Part shown: in pieces, positions 53,452 to 61,774 of the stretch | Layout of the letters: every line of letters starts with the position of its first letter | How positions within the stretch are numbered: the first letter of the stretch is position 1 | Assembly: GCA_947389015.1 (NCBI GenBank) | Contig: CANDVA010000009.1 | Location: 51,820 to 115,819 of the forward strand | Length of the DNA stretch: 64,000 bases | Direction: 5' to 3' | DNA from: an uncultured Clostridia bacterium | GTDB lineage: Bacteria > Bacillota > Clostridia > Oscillospirales > Ruminococcaceae | Notes under the pieces: generated by a model | What the model saw: only the letters and a program-made list of their open reading frames with translations | Databases searched by the model: none | Told to the model about the DNA's origin: nothing | Made by a program: the position numbers and the translations under genes

Positions 53452-54726
53452 ATGAAAAAACTTTTCTTTTCGGCAATTCCGATATGTCTTGTAAGCTTTA
53501 TTCTGTTTGGGATCTCCACCGCGATCCTTGGAACAAAATCAAGAAGCTATGCTGATAATTCAACATATGTCGTTCCCGATGACGGCGGAAGCAATACGTA
53601 TATAGACGAGACCACGGTTCACGGTGAATGGACGCTTAACGCCGCGGTACGCCCCGCCGTCACCTTGCACACGTCGGGAGTGAACGCGTACGTTATACAG
53701 AGCGGCGATGATGATATACACATGCGAGTCGCATCAAATAACGGTTCGTCTGTACACGTCAACGCTCACACAGATGGCGACATGCTGAATATAGAGGTGC
53801 GTCCTCCAAATGTTATATTTGACGGGGCGATCGATTTCGGCAAGATATTCTGGATGGACGATATTTTTCACGGCTCGCCCGATACGGAGGTCATTATCGC
53901 TTTCCCCAAGCTGATATATGAGGCGCTTTACGTCGAGCACGGCTCGGGAACATTGATGATTGACGGTTTCAACTCGAATTACAATAATTTCGATATCGGT
54001 TCGGGCAAATTTGAATTCAGCAAGAGTGAGCAGTTTACCGCGGATATGTTTGATGTGAACGTCGGTTCGGGTAATGCGGTTATCAATAATATGCAGACGA
54101 AACACTATAACATAGACCTCGGTTCGGGTCATTACGACTTCAACGGGTTGTCGGGATATGGCGATATCAATATGGGCAGCGGAAACGGCAGCATTGCATA
54201 CTCGAGGTTTGCGGTAGATCAGGACGACGGCGAGAACAATCTGCTTATCGGAAGCGGATCGCTCAACCTTTATTTCCCAGACGACGAGAGCTGTATGCTT
54301 GTAACCGATATAGGCTCGGGCAGCATTAACCTTAACGCTTACGGCGTTGAGAAAAAGTTCACGCACAGCAGTGACGACGATGAAATCATGCTTGGCGAAA
54401 GCGAGAATTCAATCTTCTATTATATAGATATGGGCAGCGGCAAGGTGAATATACGCAACACGTCCGAGTACACCATGCCTACGTTGTTCGAGGGTCGGCC
54501 GGACCTCAACAATATCGCCGAGATAACGGGCATAGTCATAAGCAAGGAAGGCGAAACAGTATTCAGCAGCTCGTTCTCGTCGATAAATGCCGACGTCGTA
54601 GAACAAACAGGGGCTATAGACACGGTGGGAGTTACCACCATTTCCCAAGAGAGCGCCGACGCAAGCGGTTCGCTTTCCTATGACATAAACAAGGTACCCG
54701 ATGCGCCGTCGGTACCGACGATATAA
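53452..54726 (+). CDS. DUF4097-type beta-repeat protein, membrane anchored
   Basis: The 424-residue protein has an N-terminal signal anchor (MKKLFFSAIPICLVSFILFG) and then a repetitive beta structure with at least eight GSG turns (VEHGSGTLMI, FDIGSGKFEF, VNVGSGNAVI, IDLGSGHYDF, INMGSGNGSI, LLIGSGSLNL, TDIGSGSINL, IDMGSGKVNI) about 18-30 residues apart, as in DUF4097 adhesin-like beta-solenoids. It lies outside the membrane. It follows the HAAS gene by 12 bases with AAGGAGG before ATG. Function in envelope sensing is inferred from the operon. Confidence 0.85.
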   Translation: MKKLFFSAIPICLVSFILFGISTAILGTKSRSYADNSTYVVPDDGGSNTYIDETTVHGEWTLNAAVRPAVTLHTSGVNAYVIQSGDDDIHMRVASNNGSSVHVNAHTDGDMLNIEVRPPNVIFDGAIDFGKIFWMDDIFHGSPDTEVIIAFPKLIYEALYVEHGSGTLMIDGFNSNYNNFDIGSGKFEFSKSEQFTADMFDVNVGSGNAVINNMQTKHYNIDLGSGHYDFNGLSGYGDINMGSGNGSIAYSRFAVDQDDGENNLLIGSGSLNLYFPDDESCMLVTDIGSGSINLNAYGVEKKFTHSSDDDEIMLGESENSIFYYIDMGSGKVNIRNTSEYTMPTLFEGRPDLNNIAEITGIVISKEGETVFSSSFSSINADVVEQTGAIDTVGVTTISQESADASGSLSYDINKVPDAPSVPTI

Positions 54727-54734
54727 CACGGTTA

Positions 54735-54806
54735 AAAAGCGGAGATCGTTTCCATATCCCGAGCAATCTTACCAATAACTCCCAACTTCCCCCGATCTCC
54801 GCTTTT
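54735..54806 (+). repeat. 14-bp inverted repeat within the operon
   Basis: AAAAGCGGAGATCG (54735-54748) and CGATCTCCGCTTTT (54793-54806) are perfect inverted copies with a 44-base spacer, between the DUF4097 stop and the 55-aa gene. The right arm ends in TTTT before AACAAT. It could terminate or attenuate transcription, or be a small mobile-element footprint. Confidence 0.6.
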
Positions 54807-54828
54807 AACAATATAAAGGAGTATCAAC

Positions 54829-54996
54829 ATGAAACGGTTACAATTTATCAGCATACGCCACAGCTTCAGCACGCCCAAGGGCTTTAGCTTTACGGAATCG
54901 GCGGAAAAGGAAATTAAACGTGAAATTCGCGTAAAAAGAGTTTTTTCGCCGCGGTTTGCGAATAATATATTCGTAAAGAAACAGAAGGTCAACTAA
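54829..54996 (+). CDS. Small basic protein, 55 aa
   Basis: This ORF is missing from the track because of its size. ATG 54829 is preceded by AAAGGAGTATCAAC. The product (MKRLQFISIRHSFSTPKGFS..., then KEIKREIRVKRVF and FVKKQKVN) is very basic and has no membrane helix or known domain. It lies 19 bases before the second DUF4097 gene in the same direction. The ribosome binding site and operon place support it; there is no homology I recognise. The 86-aa minus-strand ORF over it lacks a site. Confidence 0.5.
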   Translation: MKRLQFISIRHSFSTPKGFSFTESAEKEIKREIRVKRVFSPRFANNIFVKKQKVN

Positions 54997-55015
54997 CGAA
55001 AGGAGACAGATCATT

Positions 55016-55894
55016 ATGGCTGAAAAGCAGATTTACAAATTTAGCAACGAAATAGACGAGGTTGAGGTTTGCTCCCTCGGAGCGCCTATCACGGTGAAGA
55101 CCACCGACGAAAGCGATATCACCGCGGAGTATGACAATCCCAACAATAAGCCCGAATTCTGCGCGGTTCTGTGCGGAAAACGCCTTACGCTCAAGGAAAA
55201 GGCGGGGTTCAGCCTGTTTTGGCCCAAGCCCAAGGATGACTACGCTATCACGGTATACCTTCCGAAAAAGCTCTATACGGAGCTTAAGGTCAACACTGCA
55301 AGCGGAGGCGTTGACATAACGGACGAGAGCGTTACCGCTGAGAAGTTCGACCTGAACACCGCCTCGGGAAATATCACGGTAAGGGCGTTCTTCGAGGAAC
55401 TGCGTGTCAAGACCGCTTCCGGCAGCGTTTCGGTAAGCAATCCGACCGCAAACGCATCAAAGCTGCTGAAGATAAACACGGTCTCAGGACGTGTGAACGT
55501 TGACGGCTACAAGGCGGAGAAGTTCTCTATCTGCTCCGTTTCGGGCAATACCAAGTACTCGGGCGCCGGCGGCGAGGGCGACATCAGCGTGACCTCGGGC
55601 AACGTCGACGTAAGCTACGACGAGTGGAACGGCGATCTGAAGATCGGCGCGGTAAGCGGAAACGTTAAGGTTTTGTTCCCCGGAAACAGCGGCGCGGACG
55701 TGCAGTTTGACGGCGTTTCCGGTATGGTCAAGACCGACCTCGGAAACGAGCAGGGTAAGTTCATGAACCTCGGCAAGGGCACAAACGGCGAGTTCGGCGG
55801 CGACAATAAGCACAAGGTATCCGTTAATCTCGTAAGCGGCACGGTAACTCTCGCGCAGAAATTCGAGGGCGAACCTGCCAAGGAAACGCTATAA
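55016..55894 (+). CDS. DUF4097-type beta-repeat protein, cytoplasmic or unanchored
   Basis: The 292-residue protein consists largely of about nine SG-turn repeats (VNTASGGVDI, LNTASGNITV, VKTASGSVSV, INTVSGRVNV, CSVSGNTKY, SVTSGNVDV, GAVSGNVKV, DGVSGMVKT, NLVSGTVTL), a DUF4097 beta-solenoid. Unlike the previous gene it has no signal peptide or anchor. GAAAGGAGACAG precedes the ATG. It is last in the PadR operon and is followed by a strong terminator. Confidence 0.85.
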   Translation: MAEKQIYKFSNEIDEVEVCSLGAPITVKTTDESDITAEYDNPNNKPEFCAVLCGKRLTLKEKAGFSLFWPKPKDDYAITVYLPKKLYTELKVNTASGGVDITDESVTAEKFDLNTASGNITVRAFFEELRVKTASGSVSVSNPTANASKLLKINTVSGRVNVDGYKAEKFSICSVSGNTKYSGAGGEGDISVTSGNVDVSYDEWNGDLKIGAVSGNVKVLFPGNSGADVQFDGVSGMVKTDLGNEQGKFMNLGKGTNGEFGGDNKHKVSVNLVSGTVTLAQKFEGEPAKETL

Positions 55895-55940
55895 CAGGCA
55901 ATCACGGACGTTAAAGCCACATACGCGCCCGTTTGCATAA

Positions 55941-55978
55941 AAAACCGCCGCTCGGTAACGGGCGGCGGTTTGGTTTTA
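55941..55978 (+). terminator. Rho-independent terminator of the PadR operon
   Basis: AAACCGCCG and CGGCGGTTT form the stem, followed by GGTTTTA; A-run before the stem could allow action on the minus strand as well. Confidence 0.8.
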
Positions 55979-56138
55979 GAGCCTGTTTAGTATCTCGAAG
56001 TATGCAGATTGTGCAGCAGATATTGCGTATTTCAAGACGATTTTTCGCGGGCGTACTATATGTACTCCAAGAAAAATCAACGAAGAAATACGCAAAAGAT
56101 GCAAGCAAGATGCGTGCTAAGAGATACTAAACAGGCTC
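55979..56138. mobile_element. MITE-like 160-bp palindromic element
   Basis: GAGCCTGTTTAGTATCTC at 55979 is repeated exactly in inverted form at 56121-56138 (18 bp). Inside are further nested inverted repeats: TTGCGTATTTC/GAAATACGCAA (56023-56033, 56085-56095), GATTTTTC/GAAAAATC (56039-56046, 56071-56078) and GTAC/GTAC. The whole folds into one long imperfect hairpin without an ORF. TTA flanks it on both sides (55976-55978, 56139-56141), a likely 3-bp target duplication; the right TTA is also the stop codon of the next gene. Non-autonomous element is the best reading; a structured RNA is the alternative. Confidence 0.75.
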
Positions 56139-56795
56139 TTATATATTGCATCTGAGACCGTCCTTGCGGAAACGGCAGCTTTCTTTCATATTGCAGTCCT
56201 CGCAGCTTCTGCGGCGGCTGTCGAGCGGCGTTTCGGACAAGCCTACTATGCCGACTATGCTCTTCTGCGGGGTCAACATATTTGAGGAGGTACAGGTCAC
56301 GCCTATCTTCCTTGACGCGTCGACCGCCGTCAACAGCTGTGCCGCCTGGTCAAGCGGAAAGTCGCCGTAGCCTGCCGCATAGCACCATGTTGCGGAATAT
56401 CCCGTCATCTTGTCCAATACGGCTTGACGAGCCAGCTCGGAGGTCTGCTCGGCGAGAACGCTCGCAAGCGCGTCCGCGGTCATTCCCTTCGCGCCGTCGG
56501 AAAGCTGTAAGCGTTTCAGCAGTCTGTCCGCGTCTGCGGAGAGCGTCGCCGCCGTTACCGCCGCCTTTGTGCAGCCCTCAAGATGACGCGCGATATCGCT
56601 GCCGACAAGTGAAAAATCACACCCCGAAAGTGAAATTTCACTCTCGGAGCGTACAATGTCGAAAATTCTCCACACGAAACGCGGACGAGCCGCCGCAAGC
56701 AGCTCCGTCTCGCATTCGTCGATAAGCGCCGTCAGATGTTCGTCGGGTTCGCCGCGAACGCCCATATACCTCAGCGCTTCCGCTCTGTTTATCAT
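56139..56795 (-). CDS. Cobalamin-dependent methionine synthase activation-domain protein
   Basis: The 218-residue protein corresponds to the stand-alone MetH reactivation domain (AdoMet-binding), which restores oxidised cobalamin in methionine synthase. Seen are INRAEALRYMGVRG, GYSATWCYAAGYGDFPL and RKIGVTCTSSNMLTPQKSIVGIVGL. The last 30 residues have a CEDCNMKESCRFRKDGLRC cluster, possibly binding metal. ATG overlaps metF (ATGA). Its stop abuts the MITE-like element, so the C-terminal end may have been altered by the insertion. Confidence 0.88.
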   Translation of the reverse strand: MINRAEALRYMGVRGEPDEHLTALIDECETELLAAARPRFVWRIFDIVRSESEISLSGCDFSLVGSDIARHLEGCTKAAVTAATLSADADRLLKRLQLSDGAKGMTADALASVLAEQTSELARQAVLDKMTGYSATWCYAAGYGDFPLDQAAQLLTAVDASRKIGVTCTSSNMLTPQKSIVGIVGLSETPLDSRRRSCEDCNMKESCRFRKDGLRCNI

Positions 56796-57655
56796 CTTAT
56801 CACCCTCGACACGCTTTCGCTGATCTTCCTTGCGACATACGGGTTGTTCATCGTATACAGGTGGATACCGTCAACGCCGTTCGCTGCGAGATCGATTATT
56901 TGGTCGACAGCATAGGCGATACCCGCGTCGCGCATTGCCTCGGGGCTGTCGCCGTATCTCGCGATAAGCCGCGTGAATTTATGTGGCAGGGACGCACCGC
57001 ACATGGTCACCATGCGCTGTATCTGCTTTGCGTTTATACACGGCATAACGCCCGCCTCGATAGGCACGTTTATACCCGCCGCGCGCGCTTTATCCAGAAA
57101 TCCGTAAAAGAGATCGTTATCGAAGAACAACTGCGACATCAAATGCGACGCGCCCGCGTCGACCTTGCGCTTAAGGTTCGCAATATCCTCGTCGAATGAC
57201 GGCGCTTCGGGGTGTCCCTCGGGATAGCACGCGCCCGAAAAGCTGAGATCGCTGCGTTCTTTCATGTATGCAATAAGATCACAAGCGTGCGGAAACTCCT
57301 TTTTCGGCTCGATATCGGGATTGATATCTCCGCGCAGGGCAAGGACGTTCTCCACCCCGTGCGCCTTGAATTCCTCGATAACGCGGTCAATGTCCGATTT
57401 TGTCGAGTTTACGCAGGTCAGGTGCGCGATGGACTCGGTATGATACTTTTCCTTGATAATGCTTACTATCTCACGCGTGGAACAGCCCGGCTGAGTCCCG
57501 CCCGCTCCGTATGTAACGCTGATGAAATCGGGCTTAAGGTCGGTAAGCTCGTCCAGCGTATTGTAGACCGTTTCGATCGATCCGTCCTTTTTCGGCGGAA
57601 ATATCTCGAACGAAAATACGGTGTGACCGTCTTTAAACAATTCACAAATCTTCAT
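56792..57655 (-). CDS. metF: 5,10-methylenetetrahydrofolate reductase
   Basis: The 287-residue flavoprotein barrel reduces methylene-THF to methyl-THF for methionine synthesis. Motifs are VFSFEIFPPKKDGS (catalytic Glu), DFISVTYGAGGT, HLTCVN, LALRGD and GVMPCINAKQI. Length is typical. It lies between the TSCPD gene and the MetH-activation gene, with which it overlaps. The methionine synthase core gene is not in the window. Confidence 0.95.
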   Translation of the reverse strand: MKICELFKDGHTVFSFEIFPPKKDGSIETVYNTLDELTDLKPDFISVTYGAGGTQPGCSTREIVSIIKEKYHTESIAHLTCVNSTKSDIDRVIEEFKAHGVENVLALRGDINPDIEPKKEFPHACDLIAYMKERSDLSFSGACYPEGHPEAPSFDEDIANLKRKVDAGASHLMSQLFFDNDLFYGFLDKARAAGINVPIEAGVMPCINAKQIQRMVTMCGASLPHKFTRLIARYGDSPEAMRDAGIAYAVDQIIDLAANGVDGIHLYTMNNPYVARKISESVSRVIR

Positions 57656-57667
57656 ATTATACTCCGA

Positions 57668-57919
57668 TCAGTTTTCGGCTTTGATTTGTTTAAGTGCTTC
57701 CGCAAGCTGCGCGGGGCACGACGTGGGCTTTGAGCCGCAGCGAATTCCCGATAAGCGCTCGATTACCTCGTCGATCTTCATTCCTTTGACGAGCGAGGAA
57801 ATGCCCTGCAAATTGCCGTTACAGCCGCCCTCTACCTTGAGGTCGGTGATCACGCCGTCCTCGACCTCAAGTATCATTTTGCGCGAGCATACCCCGCGCG
57901 GTGTATATTCATAAGTCAT
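57668..57919 (-). CDS. TSCPD-domain protein (TIGR03905-like)
   Basis: The 83-residue protein has the TSCPD domain, known from the C-terminus of B12-dependent ribonucleotide reductase, standing alone here. Conserved cysteines are in TPRGVCSRKM, EGGCNGNLQGIS and GIRCGSKPTSCPAQLAEAL. It is predicted to bind metal. It lies 12 bases before metF and 20 bases after the malic enzyme gene. AGGTTATATT precedes ATG. Role unknown. Confidence 0.85.
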   Translation of the reverse strand: MTYEYTPRGVCSRKMILEVEDGVITDLKVEGGCNGNLQGISSLVKGMKIDEVIERLSGIRCGSKPTSCPAQLAEALKQIKAEN

Positions 57920-57939
57920 AATATAACCTCCCGTAAATT

Positions 57940-59106
57940 TTATTTATTTTGCGAACGAGTCCACTCGTCTGCGACCGCCTTTGCCACCGCGTCCGCAACG
58001 CTCTTGTCGAGCGCGGATGGGATAATGTAATCGACCGTCAGCTTGTCGTCTGTAACAAGCCCCGCGATAGCATGTGCCGCCGCGAGCTTCATATCCTCGG
58101 TGATAGCTTTTGCGCGAACGGCAAGCGCACCCTTGAACACTCCCGGAAACACAAGCACGTTGTTGATCTGATTAGGATAATCGCTCCGTCCCGTTCCGAC
58201 AATATACGCGCCGCTTTCCTTAGCAAGCTCGTAGGTTATCTCGGGATTAGGGTTCGCCATAGGGAAAAGCACGGGCTTGCCCGCCATCGACCTGACCATT
58301 TTGGGCGTTACCAGATTCGGCTTGGATACGCCGACAAATGCGTCCGCTCCGCGCATAGCGTCCGCAAGCGTACCCTTGACGTTGTTCTTGTTGGTGAGCC
58401 TTGACATTTCCGTATGGGCGGGATTATCGTAGCTCCCGTCACGGTTTATTATTCCGCCGATATCCACCATTATTAAATTCCCGATACCCAATTTAAGTAA
58501 AAACTTGCCGATCGCGATTCCTGCCGAGCCCGCTCCGTTGATAACGACGGTTATGTCGCCGAGCTTCTTACCCGCGAGCTTTACCGCGTTCATCATTGCG
58601 GCTCCGACAACAATAGCGGTACCGTGCTGATCGTCATGGAATACGGGGATATCAAGGCGCTCCTTGAGCTTAGCTTCGATCTCAAAGCATCTCGGTGCGG
58701 AGATGTCCTCCAGATTAATGCCGCCGAAGCTGTCCGCGATAAGCTCTATCGTGCGGACGATCTCGTCGGGATCCTTGCTCTTCACGCAGAGAGGAAACGC
58801 ATCAACGCCGCCGAATTCCTTGAACAAACAGCACTTGCCCTCCATTACGGGCATGCCCGCCAATCCGCCGATATCGCCCAGCCCCAACACCGCCGTGCCG
58901 TCCGTGATAACCGCGACAAGGTTGCTGCGACGCGTAAGCTTGTACGACAATTCGGGGTTTTCCGCTATCTCAAGGCACGGCTGTGCGACTCCCGGAGTGT
59001 ATGCCAGCGACAAATCCTCGCGCGTTTCAATTGGCGCGCGGGAGATGACTTCGATCTTTCCCTGCCATTCATAATGCTTTTTCAATGCCTGTTCTTTAAT
59101 GTCCAT
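57940..59106 (-). CDS. NAD(P)-dependent malic enzyme
   Basis: The 388-residue enzyme oxidatively decarboxylates malate to pyruvate. Signatures are SLAYTPGVAQPC, VITDGTAVLGLGDIG, PVFHDDQHGTAIVV and VINGAGSAGIAIGKF (NAD-binding). Length is that of the short bacterial form, without the phosphotransacetylase-like extension. Cofactor preference is not readable with certainty. AAAGAGGTTTGGAAA precedes ATG. Shares strand and short spacing with the TSCPD-metF genes. Confidence 0.95.
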   Translation of the reverse strand: MDIKEQALKKHYEWQGKIEVISRAPIETREDLSLAYTPGVAQPCLEIAENPELSYKLTRRSNLVAVITDGTAVLGLGDIGGLAGMPVMEGKCCLFKEFGGVDAFPLCVKSKDPDEIVRTIELIADSFGGINLEDISAPRCFEIEAKLKERLDIPVFHDDQHGTAIVVGAAMMNAVKLAGKKLGDITVVINGAGSAGIAIGKFLLKLGIGNLIMVDIGGIINRDGSYDNPAHTEMSRLTNKNNVKGTLADAMRGADAFVGVSKPNLVTPKMVRSMAGKPVLFPMANPNPEITYELAKESGAYIVGTGRSDYPNQINNVLVFPGVFKGALAVRAKAITEDMKLAAAHAIAGLVTDDKLTVDYIIPSALDKSVADAVAKAVADEWTRSQNK

Positions 59107-59149
59107 TTTCCAAACCTCTTTTATTCATAACAATTGTTTTTGTTTAATA

Positions 59150-60001
59150 TCACAGCGCCTTTACCTTATGATTCAATATCTTATCAAGCTCCTCCTCGGG
59201 AGTGGGATTAGAGCCTATCTGTATCGCGTAATGATTGTAAAAGCCGTGAAAATCCGAGCCGCCCGTGGTCAGAAGTCCATACCGCTTGGCAAGCTCCGTC
59301 ACTTCGCCGCGAAACTTTTCGTCCGCGCTTGAGTGCCACACCTCCGCGCCGTCGATAGCGCCCTCCGCGGCGAGCTCCTCAAGGAGCTCCATGCTGTCAT
59401 ACACCTTCGGATGAGCCATTACGGATATTCCGCCGCTTGCTTTAATGAGCGTAGTCACAAAGCGTACATCGGGGTAAAAGTCCGCCTCCTGCCGAACCTG
59501 TGACGCGCAAAGCCCGTCTTTGGCGTCGAATATCTCATCGTAAACATCACCGTAAAGATCGGTTGTATAGCCGTAATCCATTAGGGCGTGCATTATATGA
59601 CATTTATAGATCGCCTTGCTTCCCGCGGAATACCGCAATATGCTTTCAAGCGTAATGGGGTATTTTTCCAAAACACGCATTGCGATACTCTTTCCGAGCT
59701 TCATTCTGCCCTCCGAGGTTCGCAGGCATAATCCCTCAAGTCGATCGGGCTTCTCCGGCATATAGCACAGAATGTGAACCTTTCTCCCACGTGCGCTGTC
59801 AAATGCGGAAAACTCCGCGGCGGGTATGACCGTTACATTGTAACGCTTTCCCAATACCGCCGAGCGCGATAGTGAAGCCAGACTGTCGTGATCTGTTATC
59901 GCGAGATAGCGAACGTCATCCCTGTCGGCTTGCTTAATGATATCCGAAATTCCCAATGAACCGTCGGATATAGTGGTATGGCAGTGCAAATCGGCTTTCA
60001 T
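59150..60001 (-). CDS. PHP-domain phosphoesterase, TrpH/YciV-like
   Basis: The 283-residue protein has MKADLHCHTTISDGSL (HxH), LAITDHDSLASL, VIPAAEFSA, ISVMAHPKVY and TTGGSDFHGFYN, the metal-binding set of PHP phosphoesterases. Relatives act as nucleoside 3',5'-bisphosphate phosphatase or RNase AM. The start is ATG 60001, close after TGAGGTG; the track start four codons earlier is a non-preferred codon. It starts the minus-strand run through malic enzyme to metF. Confidence 0.88.
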   Translation of the reverse strand: MKADLHCHTTISDGSLGISDIIKQADRDDVRYLAITDHDSLASLSRSAVLGKRYNVTVIPAAEFSAFDSARGRKVHILCYMPEKPDRLEGLCLRTSEGRMKLGKSIAMRVLEKYPITLESILRYSAGSKAIYKCHIMHALMDYGYTTDLYGDVYDEIFDAKDGLCASQVRQEADFYPDVRFVTTLIKASGGISVMAHPKVYDSMELLEELAAEGAIDGAEVWHSSADEKFRGEVTELAKRYGLLTTGGSDFHGFYNHYAIQIGSNPTPEEELDKILNHKVKAL

Positions 60002-60106
60002 AAGACACCTCATATTTCACAATTTTTGGTTTTCTTTGTCCGCAATTTTCGGCTAAATTGACGGAAATAAGTCTGTCCGCTTTATGTATATAACACACTG
60101 CTTAAT

Positions 60107-60135
60107 ATTATACCACAAATCGTGTGATTTTTCAA
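60107..60135 (-). promoter_or_regulatory. Sigma-A promoter of the PHP-malic enzyme run
   Basis: TTGAAA and TATAAT on the minus strand are separated by 17 bases, about 105 bases before the ATG. Confidence 0.8.
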
Positions 60136-60420
60136 GTCCTGCTTACAAAAGTCAAACCCTAAAATGAAAAAAGTTTTAAATTTTTTTGGAAACCAAAAAA
60201 CAGATATGATTGTTGTCCCAAACACGAAATCTAAAAACGCAAAAAACACGTTACGCAAAATCCCAAAATTCCCCGAAAAAAGCTCTATAATCCAAAGAAG
60301 AAAATGAAATTTCAGAAAAAAATCTTGCACCTTCGCGTGAGATCGTGAGAAATGTACGTGTGGCTCATCTAGCTTTATAGTGTAAAAGCACTGCCTAAGT
60401 TAGTAAAAGCGGTGCTTCTT
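60136..60420. other. AT-rich intergenic stretch with one hairpin
   Basis: From 60136 to 60330 the sequence is A-rich and the minus-strand 82-codon ORF in it is Phe-rich with no ribosome binding site. AAGCACTGC (60386-60394) and GCGGTGCTT (60409-60417) form a terminator-like hairpin with short T runs on both sides. Confidence 0.4.
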
Positions 60421-60621
60421 TCTTAATATAACTTTTAAACCATCCGCATTACTTGTTGTCAAGGCGGATGCTCGGCTTGATCCGGTGCGCTCTGCACAGC
60501 CGACTATCAGTCCGTCCACGCTCGGAAGCTGCTCGCCGCTGCGCCATAATTTCGGCGTGTAGGGAATATGCTTATAGGTCTTGGCAAACTCTCCGTGGGT
60601 CGCAAACCGCGCCGTTCCCAT
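60400..60621 (-). pseudogene. Truncated gene fragment, minus strand
   Basis: A 73-codon ORF whose first 46 residues (GTARFATHGEFAKTYKHIPY..., TPKLWRSGEQLPSVDGLIVG) look protein-like, with codon use typical of the genome. It has no ribosome binding site and its stop lies in the loop of a hairpin. Opposite, at its 5' edge, begins another truncated gene on the plus strand. I think it is a fragment left by a rearrangement. Family not recognised. Confidence 0.35.
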
Positions 60622-61755
60622 GCTAACGATCCCGAAACCTTTGGCGTGCCCGATGCCGAATACAAGGTCGAGCAGACTATCTCCGCAGACAGCGAAGCTA
60701 TGTCCCGCGTTAATACAGAGGAAGCCCCCTACGAGTTGTCGCTGGAGATATCTGCCTCGGGAAACGCTGCAAAACGTCTTATTGCTGGCGGCAGTATATA
60801 TTCTAGCATAACCGACAGCGACGCGCGGTTCGGCGGAGCGGTGGGATTGAATTACTTTGGCGGCGAGGTTGACAAGGTTAAACTTATCTATGAGGTAAAC
60901 GACGAATATATTTCAAACGAAAGCAGCGAATATGCCGAAAAATATCTTGACTTTCAGGGCATAAAGAGGTATAATATATTCAGATACTTTGAGGATTTAA
61001 ATATGCTCCTCCCCATTGTAACCGAATTCTATGAGGAGAGCAATACCCTGTATGCCGAAACGGATCGGCTTGGAACATACTGTGTGCTGGACATGGAGGT
61101 CCTTATGCAGAAATTGGGAATTGCACCGGACGGAACATCTGTTGAAAATGTTGCTCGACAGATGTATTCCGCTGCGCCCGCAGCCGCAAAGGATAATATT
61201 GATACGGAAAAATATTGTGTTACATTCATTTTCGATATCCGCAAAGGCATAGTTTCAAGTGAGCAGTTGGAAGCGTATAAAGAATATGTCGGCAGCTTTG
61301 CTACCGAGGTGTTCGCGGAAAACCGTGACATTACCATTTGCCTTATGACGCAGGACGTGACCGACTTTTTTGATGACAGCTATAAGGTCGTCGGCGAATG
61401 CAGCAATATTGATGATTTCAATAAAACAATAGGCAGAATAAAAATTTCCGATGAAGAAGGCTTTTTCGGGAACTATTGTACTGTCACCGACGCGCTTGCA
61501 TACGTTCTGGATCACTCCGATTCCGGCGTCAAAAATTATGTTTTCGACGTCTACGCTCAGGAGGACGCTATTTTTGATACAGATGCAGCAGCGGAGCTTC
61601 TTAAAAACTCCGAAAACATTGTAAACATCAGCATGATTTCCGATTTCCCCAAAACGATAACCGGGTTTCAAAGGGAGATCGTGCTTGATACGTCCGGCAT
61701 AAATATAAAACTCTACCAAGGATTTTGGCGAAAGAATTTACAGCCACGTCTTTAA
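60568..61755 (+). pseudogene. vWA-like surface-protein fragment, 5'-truncated and frameshifted
   Basis: The 395-codon ORF has a non-homologous-looking N-terminus (MLIGLGKLSVGRKPRRSH) that lies opposite another gene fragment, then from about residue 20 an ordered sequence: a beta-rich part (YELSLEISASGNAAKRL, YNIFRYFEDLNMLLPIVTEFY), then from about 215 a von Willebrand A-like fold (YCVTFIFDIRKGIVSSEQ, TICLMTQDVTDFF, VTDALAYVLDHSDS). The DxSxS metal site of vWA is absent. It ends out of frame (QGFWRKNLQPRL), while the +1 frame continues with KDFGERIYSHVFNDFIPETM into the next ORF, so the two were one gene. No signal peptide remains. Confidence 0.7.
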
Positions 61756-61774
61756 CGACTTTATTCCCGAAACC

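Noticed and set aside
54732-54992. 86-aa minus-strand ORF
   Set aside because: It spans an inverted repeat and covers the better supported 55-aa plus-strand gene.
60082-60330. 82-aa minus-strand Phe-rich ORF
   Set aside because: It arises from A-rich intergenic DNA, overlaps the promoter of the PHP gene and has no ribosome binding site.
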